From Kushneria pakistanensis (GTDB lineage: Bacteria > Pseudomonadota > Gammaproteobacteria > Pseudomonadales > Halomonadaceae), in contig NZ_BMZM01000001.1 of assembly GCF_014652795.1 (NCBI RefSeq), positions 930,001 to 994,000 of the forward strand: 64,000 nucleotides of DNA. The letters run 5' to 3'. How positions within the stretch are numbered: position 1 is the stretch's first letter; the number at the start of each line of letters is the position of its first letter. A program made the translations under genes and the position numbers. Shown in pieces: positions 56,924 to 64,000 of this stretch. A model generated the notes under the pieces. The model was not told the origin of the DNA. It did no database searches and was given only the letters and a program-made list of their open reading frames with translations.

Positions 56924-57862
56924 ATGAACGATATCACCACGGACGACACTCCCGAATCCGGTGCGCCCACGCGCTGTGGATTTGTGGCCATTGTCGGCCG
57001 CCCCAACGTGGGCAAATCAACCCTGATGAATCGCATTCTGGGCCAGAAGATTTCCATTACCTCCCGGCGGCCGCAGACGACCCGCCATCAGGTCATGGGC
57101 GTCAAGACCGAAGCGGATACACAGACCATTTATGTGGATACACCCGGTATTCACATCATGCAGAAAGACCGCAATCGGGCCATCAACGCTTTCATGAACC
57201 AGGCCGCTACTCAGGCCCTGCGTGACATCGATTGCGTGGTCTTCATCGTGGATCGCACGAAATGGACCAACGAAGACGATGTGGTACTCGAGAAGCTTTC
57301 CCACGTGCAGGCGCCGGTGATCGTGGCCGTCAACAAGGTGGACTGGATCGAGGATCGCGCCAAACTCATGGCATGGCTTGGCGAGCTTGAAAAGCGCCGC
57401 AACTTTGCCGCCATCGTGCCGATCTCGGCGCGTCATGGCACCAACGTTGAGGCACTTGAAGCCGAAGTGGCCAAACATTTGCCGCAGAACGTGCATTTCT
57501 TCCCCGAAGATCAGATCACCGATCGCAGCCAGCGCTTTCTGGCCGCCGAGCTGGTGCGTGAAAAGGTCATGCGCCAGCTCGGTGATGAACTGCCCTATCA
57601 GATGACGGTAGAGGTCGAGCAGTTTCGCGATGAAGGTCACATCATCCACATTCATGCCCTGATGCTGGTGGAGCGGGAAGGTCAGAAAAAGATCCTGATC
57701 GGTGAAGGCGGTGAGCGCATCAAGAAGATTGGCCAGGAGGCGCGCCTTGAGATGGAGCGTGCCTTTGACAGCAAGGTCATGCTCAAGCTTTGGGTCAAGG
57801 TCAAGCGTGGCTGGTCCGACGATGCGCGTGCGCTGAAAAGCCTTGGTTACGATCTGGACTGA
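56924..57862 (+). CDS. era: GTPase Era
   Basis: 16S rRNA-binding GTPase needed for 30S assembly, 312 aa from the ATG at 56924 (GTGGAG upstream). G1 GRPNVGKST at about residues 23-31, G3 DTPGIH, G4 NKVD; C-terminal KH domain ([33 protein letters not shown]). The frame is open from 56876 but those residues are not conserved. Stop is 2 nt before recO. Confidence 0.96.
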   Translation: MNDITTDDTPESGAPTRCGFVAIVGRPNVGKSTLMNRILGQKISITSRRPQTTRHQVMGVKTEADTQTIYVDTPGIHIMQKDRNRAINAFMNQAATQALRDIDCVVFIVDRTKWTNEDDVVLEKLSHVQAPVIVAVNKVDWIEDRAKLMAWLGELEKRRNFAAIVPISARHGTNVEALEAEVAKHLPQNVHFFPEDQITDRSQRFLAAELVREKVMRQLGDELPYQMTVEVEQFRDEGHIIHIHALMLVEREGQKKILIGEGGERIKKIGQEARLEMERAFDSKVMLKLWVKVKRGWSDDARALKSLGYDLD

Positions 57863-57864
57863 TC

Positions 57865-58575
57865 ATGGAACTGCAGCCGGCGTATCTGCTGCACCGCCAG
57901 GCCTGGCGTGAAACCAGTGCGCTGGCGGATATCCTGACGCTACATGATGGGCGTATTCGGGCCGTGGCACGTGGTGTCATGCGCCCGGGCAGCCGTACGC
58001 GGCATCGTCTTCAGCCCTTTACGCCACTGCATCTGACCTGGCAGGGCGAGGGTGAGCTGAAAACGCTGAGGATCATCGAGTCACAGGGGCCGGGCGCCAT
58101 GCTGGCAGGTGAGGGTCTTATCTGCGGTCTTTATGCCAATGAGCTGATGACACGACTATTGCCGCTGTCGCTGCCTGTTGACACCCTGTTTGCCTTTTAC
58201 GCCGCACTGCTTGAAGCCTTGCCCTTTCCGGAGCGGCGTGGCGGCGCGCTCAGGCGTTTTGAGATTACCCTTCTCGAAGCGCTCGACAGTGAACCTGTCT
58301 TTCTTAACGAGCAGGACAAACCGCTTGATCCTGAAGGGCGCTATCTTTACGACCCTTCCCTGAAACGTTTTCGCCCGGCACCAGCGGATGGCCCGGCCTT
58401 TGAAGCGCGCGCGCTGGGCTGGCTTGCTCGCGGGAACTGGGATTCGCCGGGCCTTGCCGGTACTGCGCGGGTCCTGACGCGTCAGGCGCTGGCGCCGCTT
58501 TTGGGAAGTCGTGAGCTGCGATCGCGTGAACTGATGAATGAGCTGATGCGCCGTCGCCGAACCGGTGTGCGCTGA
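57865..58575 (+). CDS. recO: DNA repair protein RecO
   Basis: 236-aa mediator that helps load RecA in the RecFOR pathway. OB-fold N-terminus ([25 protein letters not shown]...RGVMRPGSR), helical C-terminus. No zinc Cys cluster, as in E. coli RecO. ATG at 57865 directly after era; the upstream extension overlaps era and is rejected. Confidence 0.92.
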   Translation: MELQPAYLLHRQAWRETSALADILTLHDGRIRAVARGVMRPGSRTRHRLQPFTPLHLTWQGEGELKTLRIIESQGPGAMLAGEGLICGLYANELMTRLLPLSLPVDTLFAFYAALLEALPFPERRGGALRRFEITLLEALDSEPVFLNEQDKPLDPEGRYLYDPSLKRFRPAPADGPAFEARALGWLARGNWDSPGLAGTARVLTRQALAPLLGSRELRSRELMNELMRRRRTGVR

Positions 58576-58586
58576 AGGAGAAAAAC

Positions 58587-59366
58587 ATGTCGGATCAAGT
58601 TGCCAATGCCCTGCCACCACGCATTTTGCTGGGCGTGAATGTCGACCATATTGCCACACTGAGACAGGCACGCGGCACACGCTTTCCTGACCCGGTCCAG
58701 GCGGCTCTTGTCAGTGAAGAGGCCGGCGCTGACGGCATTACCATGCATCTGCGTGAGGATCGTCGTCATATTCAGGACCGCGATATCGAGCTCGCCATGC
58801 AGATGCTCAATACACGCCTGAACCTGGAAATGGCTGTCGTTGAGGAAATGATCACGCTGGCCGAGCGTTTAAAGCCCGCCAATGTCTGCCTGGTGCCGGA
58901 AAAGCGCGAGGAACTGACCACCGAGGGCGGGCTTGATGTGGTCGGCGGCGCTGAGCGCATCCGGGAAGCCTGCCAGCGGCTCACGGCAGCCGGCTGTGAG
59001 GTCTCGCTGTTTATCGATCCCGAGCCGGATCAGATACAGGCGGCATTTGATGCAGGCGCCCCGGTCATCGAACTGCACACCGGTACCTGGATAGAGGCGT
59101 CGCGTCATGAGGCTGACGTCGAGCTTGCCCGGATTGCCGCTGCCGCAGAGATGGCCCATGCCCTTGGCATGACCGTCAATGCCGGTCACGGGCTGCACTA
59201 CCACAATGTGGAAGACATCGCGGCGATGCCCTGGTTTCACGAACTCAACATTGGTCATGCGATTATTTCGCGTGCGGCATTGACCGGGCTTGGCGAGGCC
59301 GTGCGTGAGATGAAGCGTCTGATGGTACAGGCGCGCGCCTTCAGCACGTTCGAGCGCCAGGACTGA
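58587..59366 (+). CDS. pdxJ: Pyridoxine 5'-phosphate synthase PdxJ
   Basis: Makes pyridoxine phosphate from 1-deoxyxylulose-5-phosphate and aminoacetone phosphate (DXP-dependent vitamin B6 route). 259 aa TIM barrel: [18 protein letters not shown] (about residues 13-30), [32 protein letters not shown] before the ATG. About 16 residues longer than E. coli at the N-terminus/C-terminus. Confidence 0.95.
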   Translation: MSDQVANALPPRILLGVNVDHIATLRQARGTRFPDPVQAALVSEEAGADGITMHLREDRRHIQDRDIELAMQMLNTRLNLEMAVVEEMITLAERLKPANVCLVPEKREELTTEGGLDVVGGAERIREACQRLTAAGCEVSLFIDPEPDQIQAAFDAGAPVIELHTGTWIEASRHEADVELARIAAAAEMAHALGMTVNAGHGLHYHNVEDIAAMPWFHELNIGHAIISRAALTGLGEAVREMKRLMVQARAFSTFERQD

Positions 59367-59391
59367 AGAAAAAGCGCTGATCGGGCCGCGC

Positions 59392-59397
59392 TATAAT
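59392..59397 (+). promoter_or_regulatory. Candidate -10 box for cysM
   Basis: Perfect TATAAT followed by AGGC, 40 nt before cysM. No recognisable -35, so a partial call. Confidence 0.45.
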
Positions 59398-59436
59398 AGG
59401 CTCTTTTTTGGCATCCCGTTTATTGTGGAGCGCTGC

Positions 59437-60333
59437 ATGGATTATCCCACCATCGAATCCACCATCGGGCATACCCCGCTGGTGCGTCTCAAGCGACTAC
59501 AGGTTGGCAGCAACACGCTGCTGGCCAAGCTTGAAGGTAACAACCCCGCCGGTTCGGTCAAGGATCGCCCAGCACTGTCGATGCTCACACACGCTGAAAT
59601 GCGCGGCGAGATCGCACCCGGCGACACCCTGATCGAAGCCACTTCCGGTAATACCGGTATTGCCCTTGCCATGGCGGCGGCCATTCGCGGCTATCAGATG
59701 ATTCTGATCATGCCCGAAAGCGCCAGCAGTGAGCGCAAGCAGGCCATGGCCGCCTATGGCGCCAGACTGATCGAAGTCACGAAAGAGCAGGGGATGGAAG
59801 GCGCTCGGGATCTGGCCGACGACATGATTGCGCGCGGCGAGGGCAAGCCGCTCAATCAGTTTGCCAACCATGACAATCCACTGGCGCACTTTGAAACCAC
59901 CGGCCCCGAGCTCTGGGAACAGACCGGCGGCAACATTACCCATTTCGTCAGCTCGATGGGCACAACCGGCACCATCATGGGCGTATCGCGTTATCTGAAA
60001 TCGAAAAACGAATCGATCCAGATTGTGGGACTTCAGCCCGAGGATGGCGCCAGCATTGCCGGTATCCGGCGCTGGCCGGAAGCCTACCGACCCAGCATCT
60101 TTGAGCAGTCGCGTGTCGACCGGATCCTCGATATTGGTCAGCAGGAAGCCGAGGAGCACATGCGGCGCCTCGCCCGTGAAGAGGGTATCCTGGCCGGAAT
60201 CTCCTCCGGCGGGGCACTTGCCGGTGCACTTCGTATCGCCCGTGAGGTCGATAACGCCGTGATTGCCTTTATCGTTTGTGACCGTGGAGACCGCTATCTC
60301 TCCACCGGTCTTTACGCCCCGGAGCAGCACTGA
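59437..60333 (+). CDS. cysM: Cysteine synthase B (O-acetylserine sulfhydrylase B)
   Basis: PLP enzyme (298 aa) making cysteine from O-acetylserine with sulfide or thiosulfate. PLP Lys K42 in GSVKDRPALSM (E. coli CysM K41), GNTGIALA phosphate loop, SSMGTTGTIMG. The GNNPAGSVKDRP version and short length mark the CysM rather than CysK branch. ATG 59437 has GGAG upstream; a GTG at 59425 overlaps that site. 2 nt before rlmD. Confidence 0.94.
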   Translation: MDYPTIESTIGHTPLVRLKRLQVGSNTLLAKLEGNNPAGSVKDRPALSMLTHAEMRGEIAPGDTLIEATSGNTGIALAMAAAIRGYQMILIMPESASSERKQAMAAYGARLIEVTKEQGMEGARDLADDMIARGEGKPLNQFANHDNPLAHFETTGPELWEQTGGNITHFVSSMGTTGTIMGVSRYLKSKNESIQIVGLQPEDGASIAGIRRWPEAYRPSIFEQSRVDRILDIGQQEAEEHMRRLAREEGILAGISSGGALAGALRIAREVDNAVIAFIVCDRGDRYLSTGLYAPEQH

Positions 60334-60335
60334 TC

Positions 60336-61709
60336 ATGGCCATGTTGGGACAGCGTCGTCAAAAGCGACCCGCGACGCGCAAGCGTCTGGAGTCACCGGG
60401 CGCAAAACGCGACGATGCAGGAAGTGTCGTCATCGAACGCCTGGCGCATGACGGACGCGGCGTGGCACATGATCGTGACGGCAAGATACTCTTCATCGAG
60501 CAGGCGTTGCCCGGTGAAGACATCGAAGTGGCCATACATACCCAGCACGGTCGCTATGATGAAGGGCATGTGCGTCGGATTCTCAAGGCCTCCGAAGAGC
60601 GTGTGACGCCCGGCTGCGCGCATTTTGGTCGGTGCGGCGGCTGCGATCTACAGCACCTCGCCATCGAAGGCCAGCGCCGGTACAAGCAACAGGTACTGCG
60701 TGAGCATCTGGCACGCCATGACATCGAGTTGCCCGAACCTGCCTTGCTGGCAGATGAGGCATGGGGCTATCGCCGTCGCGCACGACTGGGCGTTCGTGTG
60801 GGTAGCGATAACCGCATCCACATGGGCTATCGGGTGCGGGGTCAGGATCGACTGTTCAATATTGAGCAGTGTCCCATCCTCGAGCCACGTCTTGAAACAT
60901 TGCTGCAGCCAATGCGCACACTGATCGAATCGCTGGAGGCGCCGCGTCGCCTGGGGCATATCGAGCTGGTAGCGGGCGATGACGTCGTCATGATCACCCT
61001 GCGTCAGCTTCGCCGTGTGCCCGGTGATCTGGCGCGCTGGCAGCAGTTTTCCCGTGAGCATGATCTGCTGCTGAGTGTGCTTTGCGGTGAAGGTGAGCAA
61101 CCAGTACTGGAGCGTCTGGACGACAGACCTGACACCTGGCCGCACTATCGAGCGCTGGCGGATGATCAGGGCACTGCCATCAGCGTGCGCAGCAGTGATT
61201 TTCTCCAGGCCAACGCCAAGGTCAATTATCAGCTGGTCGCCAGCGTACTGGCGTGGGCCGAAGTCCGTGATGCCATGCCTGTAGTGGATCTTTTTGCCGG
61301 CGTGGGCAACTTTTCCCTCACGCTTGCTGCAGCTGGCGCCCGGGTAACCGCCTACGAAGGTCGGGAGTCAATGGTGCAGCGTCTGCGCAATAATGCAGAA
61401 GCAGCGGGGCTTTCGGAACATATTGATGCCCGCTGTACGGATCTATCCAGTGCGCCGGCCGACCTTGAGAATGCAGCACTCGTAGTGCTTGATCCGCCAC
61501 GTGCCGGGGCGCAGGGCATTTGTCAGGCGCTGGCGCAGCGCGGGCCTTCACGGGTGCTGTATGTCTCCTGCGAGCCGGCCACACTGGCACGCGATGTACG
61601 GTTGCTGGTGGACGGTGGTTATCGTCTGGTCAGGGCGCTGGTGGCCGACATGTTCCCGCAGACGGCGCATCTGGAATCGCTGGTGCTGCTTGAGCGTCAG
61701 CCTACATAA
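60336..61709 (+). CDS. rlmD: 23S rRNA (uracil(1939)-C5)-methyltransferase RlmD
   Basis: SAM-dependent m5U methyltransferase, 457 aa. Basic N-terminus and TRAM domain (VIERLAHDGRGVAHDRDGK), 4Fe-4S ligands C94, C100, C103 and C179, SAM motif VVDLFAGVGNFSLTLA, catalytic C412 in VSCEPATLARD, DPPRAG. The Fe-S pattern CX5CX2C fits RlmD. Adjacent to relA as in E. coli and Pseudomonas. Confidence 0.95.
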   Translation: MAMLGQRRQKRPATRKRLESPGAKRDDAGSVVIERLAHDGRGVAHDRDGKILFIEQALPGEDIEVAIHTQHGRYDEGHVRRILKASEERVTPGCAHFGRCGGCDLQHLAIEGQRRYKQQVLREHLARHDIELPEPALLADEAWGYRRRARLGVRVGSDNRIHMGYRVRGQDRLFNIEQCPILEPRLETLLQPMRTLIESLEAPRRLGHIELVAGDDVVMITLRQLRRVPGDLARWQQFSREHDLLLSVLCGEGEQPVLERLDDRPDTWPHYRALADDQGTAISVRSSDFLQANAKVNYQLVASVLAWAEVRDAMPVVDLFAGVGNFSLTLAAAGARVTAYEGRESMVQRLRNNAEAAGLSEHIDARCTDLSSAPADLENAALVVLDPPRAGAQGICQALAQRGPSRVLYVSCEPATLARDVRLLVDGGYRLVRALVADMFPQTAHLESLVLLERQPT

Positions 61710-61731
61710 GACATGACGGGAAGCGCGTGAC

Positions 61732-63999
61732 ATGGTCAAGGTTCGCGAAGATCAGCCGCTCGATGCCGATGGACAGGTCGATATCACGACCTGGATTGCA
61801 CACCTGCAGGGGGAAGTCCCGCTAAAGGACCCGGCCGAGCTTGAGCGTGCCTGCCGGTTCGCCGCGAAAATCAATCAGGAGGCTGCCAGTCAGCAGCCTG
61901 CCTGGCGCGATATCTATTCCGCTTTTCGCATCGGTCTGGAAATGGCCGATATCCTCAGCGAGCTCAAGCTTGATCAGCAGGCCATCACTGCCGCCGTGCT
62001 GTATCGCAGCGTGCGCGAAGGGTTGATCCGCCTGGAAATCGTCGAGAAGGAATTTGGCTCGGAAGTCGCCAGTCTGATCGATGGCGTACTGCGCATGGCT
62101 GCCATCTCCCAGCTTCAGGCGCCGGATCAGGCCATGACCCAGCACAATCAGCAGGAAAATCTGCGCAAGATGCTGGTGGCCATGGTGGATGACGTGCGCG
62201 TGGCCCTGATCAAGATTGCCGAGCGTACCTGCATGCTGCGCCAGGTCAGGGACGGTTCCCGCGAGCGTGCCCTGCGTGTAGCGCGCGAAGTCTTTGATAT
62301 TTATGCACCGCTGGCGCATCGACTGGGCATTGGTCAGATCAAGTGGGAACTCGAAGACCTGTCCTTTCGTTATCTGCACGAAAACGATTACAAGACCATC
62401 GCCAAACAGCTGGCGGAAAAGCGACTGGATCGAAATCGCTACATTCACGACGTCGTGGATACGCTCAAGCGCCTGCTCGAGGCGCAAAACATCACGCGTT
62501 ACGATCTCTCCGGACGCGCCAAGCATATCTATTCGATCTGGCGCAAGATGAAGCGCAAGCACATCGACTTTTCCCAGGTCTACGATGTGCGGGCGGTGCG
62601 GGTGCTGGTGCCTGAAGTGACCGATTGCTATACCGTACTGGGTATCGTGCACTCGCTCTGGCATCACGTGCCCAACGAGTTTGATGACTATATTGCCAAC
62701 CCCAAGAAAAATGGCTATCAGTCGCTGCATACGGCCGTGTTCGGCCCTGAAGGCAAGGTACTGGAAATCCAGATTCGCACCTTTGCCATGCATGAGGACG
62801 CCGAGCTGGGGGTATGCGCGCACTGGCGCTACAAGGGCACCGATGTTGACTCCAAAAGCCGCAGCTATGAGCAAAAGATCGCCTGGTTGCGTCAGGTGCT
62901 GGAGTGGCAGGAAGAGGTTGGCGAGCTTACCGATATTACCGAGGGGCTCAACTCCGATATTGCCCCCGATCGCATCTATGTCTTTACCCCAGAAGGGCAT
63001 GTGATTGACCTGCCGCGGGTCGCCACACCGATTGATTTTGCCTACCGCGTGCACACGGAAGTCGGCCATCACTGCCGTGGGGCGAAGGTGGACGGGCGAA
63101 TCGTGCCGCTGACCTATCGATTGAAGACCGGTCAGCAGGTCGAAATCCTTAACGCTACCCAGGGCGGGCCGAGTCGCGACTGGCTCAACCCGTCGCTGGG
63201 CTACGTTCGTACCTCCCGTGCCCGTGCCAAGATTCAGTCATGGTTCAAGCAGCAGGCGCGCGAACAGAATGAGGAAGACGGCCGCGTTCTGCTGGAACGC
63301 GAATTTCGCCGACTGGACCTTGAACGCCTGGATCGTCTGCGCCTGGCGCAGGCGGTCAATTACACCAGCCCGGAAGACATGTATGCCGCCATCGGCGCAG
63401 GTGATCTGCGCGTCGGGCAGGTGCTTTCCCAGGCGCAGCATCTCTTTGGCGAAACCGAGGATGTTGACGAGCTTGACCGCCTGCTGGCGCGCCCGCGCCG
63501 CCAGGGCGCTCGTGAAAGCACCGATACCATTACCGTACTGGGAGTCGGCAATCTCAAGACCCAGATGGCCAACTGCTGTCATCCGGTACCCGGTGATGAC
63601 ATCGCAGGTTTTATCACCCAGGGACGGGGCGTCACGGTGCACCGTCAGGATTGCCCCAATATCCTGCAGCTTCGAAGCGAGGAGCCGGCCCGTATCGTGC
63701 AGGTGGAGTGGGGGCAGCAGCAGCCCATCCAGTATCCGGTGGATATCGAGATCAAGGCCTGGGATCGTTCCAACCTGCTGCGCGATGTGACCGGCATCCT
63801 GTCCAATGAAAAGGTCAACGTGCTTGGGGTCAATACGATGACCAATCGTGATGATCACATGGCCACGCTTAAAATCACGCTGGAGGTCTCGGGGCTGGAT
63901 GTGCTCTCGCGCGTGGTCAATCGTATCGGACAGTTGACCAATGTGACCGATATTCGTCGGCTGCGTCAGGGCGGCGGTGGCATACGAGCGTCTTCATAG
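61732..63999 (+). CDS. relA: GTP pyrophosphokinase RelA
   Basis: Complete 755-aa ribosome-dependent (p)ppGpp synthetase. The N-terminal hydrolase-type domain lacks the HD metal motif (no HD pair around residues 60-95), as expected for a synthetase-only RelA. Synthetase domain: YDVRAVRVLV, E316-FDD (the RelA-type acidic motif, where SpoT has RFKD), NGYQSLHT and EIQIRT. TGS domain (RIYVFTPEGHVIDLPRVATPIDFAYRVHTEVG), zinc-finger/helical part with CCHPVPGD, and C-terminal ACT domain. Responds to amino-acid starvation. Stop TAG ends one base before the window end. Confidence 0.96.
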   Translation: MVKVREDQPLDADGQVDITTWIAHLQGEVPLKDPAELERACRFAAKINQEAASQQPAWRDIYSAFRIGLEMADILSELKLDQQAITAAVLYRSVREGLIRLEIVEKEFGSEVASLIDGVLRMAAISQLQAPDQAMTQHNQQENLRKMLVAMVDDVRVALIKIAERTCMLRQVRDGSRERALRVAREVFDIYAPLAHRLGIGQIKWELEDLSFRYLHENDYKTIAKQLAEKRLDRNRYIHDVVDTLKRLLEAQNITRYDLSGRAKHIYSIWRKMKRKHIDFSQVYDVRAVRVLVPEVTDCYTVLGIVHSLWHHVPNEFDDYIANPKKNGYQSLHTAVFGPEGKVLEIQIRTFAMHEDAELGVCAHWRYKGTDVDSKSRSYEQKIAWLRQVLEWQEEVGELTDITEGLNSDIAPDRIYVFTPEGHVIDLPRVATPIDFAYRVHTEVGHHCRGAKVDGRIVPLTYRLKTGQQVEILNATQGGPSRDWLNPSLGYVRTSRARAKIQSWFKQQAREQNEEDGRVLLEREFRRLDLERLDRLRLAQAVNYTSPEDMYAAIGAGDLRVGQVLSQAQHLFGETEDVDELDRLLARPRRQGARESTDTITVLGVGNLKTQMANCCHPVPGDDIAGFITQGRGVTVHRQDCPNILQLRSEEPARIVQVEWGQQQPIQYPVDIEIKAWDRSNLLRDVTGILSNEKVNVLGVNTMTNRDDHMATLKITLEVSGLDVLSRVVNRIGQLTNVTDIRRLRQGGGGIRASS

Positions 64000-64000
64000 A

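Noticed and set aside
1-64000. Search for tRNA, rRNA, CRISPR arrays, IS elements, phage or integrase genes
   Set aside because: No regular direct-repeat array, no tRNA-like cloverleaf and no transposase or integrase motif was seen on either strand.

Overview
The window is a gene-dense, moderately GC-rich stretch of a gammaproteobacterial chromosome. Gene content and order (murB, rne, rluC, HAD phosphatase, sppA, maf, yceD-rpmF-plsX-fabDG-acpP-fabF-pabC-mltG-tmk-holB-pilZ-tatD-DUF1285; algU-mucAB-mucD; lepA-lepB-rnc-era-recO-pdxJ) follow the Pseudomonas/Oceanospirillales pattern. My inference is a halophilic Halomonadaceae member (Halomonas, Kushneria or Salinicola type); the sequence alone does not fix the genus. 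No rRNA, tRNA, CRISPR, insertion sequence, phage gene or integrase was seen, so this is core genome rather than an island.

Layout: (1) 1-12 kb, envelope genes: partial agmatine deiminase, a single LolC/LolE hybrid permease with LolD (lipoprotein release), an SDR and a DUF2062 protein on the minus strand, comEC, then msbA-lpxK-ycaR-kdsB-LMW phosphatase-murB (lipid A, KDO and peptidoglycan precursors). (2) 12-19.5 kb, RNA metabolism and quality control: rne on the minus strand with a long leader, rluC, HAD phosphatase, sppA, maf. (3) 19.6-30.5 kb, the phospholipid/fatty-acid block running into pabC-mltG-tmk-holB-pilZ-tatD-DUF1285. (4) 30.5-37.3 kb, a UvrD/Rep-type helicase, a sulfurtransferase, and the divergent electron-transfer flavoprotein genes etfQO and etfBA. 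(5) 37.5-42.7 kb, a six-gene TonB2-type energy-transduction operon (DUF3450, TtpC, ExbB, ExbD, TonB, TPR). (6) 42.8-48.7 kb, xthA with a small basic protein gene, rhlB, dinG, DAHP synthase. (7) 49-53 kb, envelope stress: rpoE/algU-rseA-rseB, then degP/mucD with its own sigma-E-type promoter. (8) 53.4-64 kb, lepA-lepB-rnc-era-recO-pdxJ, cysM, rlmD and a complete relA.

The genes form long translationally coupled runs (overlaps of 1-10 nt) bounded by clear rho-independent terminators, most of them bidirectional at convergent junctions. Several promoters share a -10 box followed by a GC-rich discriminator, which suggests growth-rate/ppGpp control.

No convincing novel defence or mobile system was found. 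The observations most worth a second look are the LolF-type single permease, a perfect 14-bp hairpin just upstream of rnc, the near-leaderless yceD promoter, the sigma-E-like promoter of degP with mucC absent, the Fur-like and palindromic sites between etfQO and etfB, the long rne leader, the small basic protein gene next to xthA, and NDPR-like motifs in the RNase E tail.
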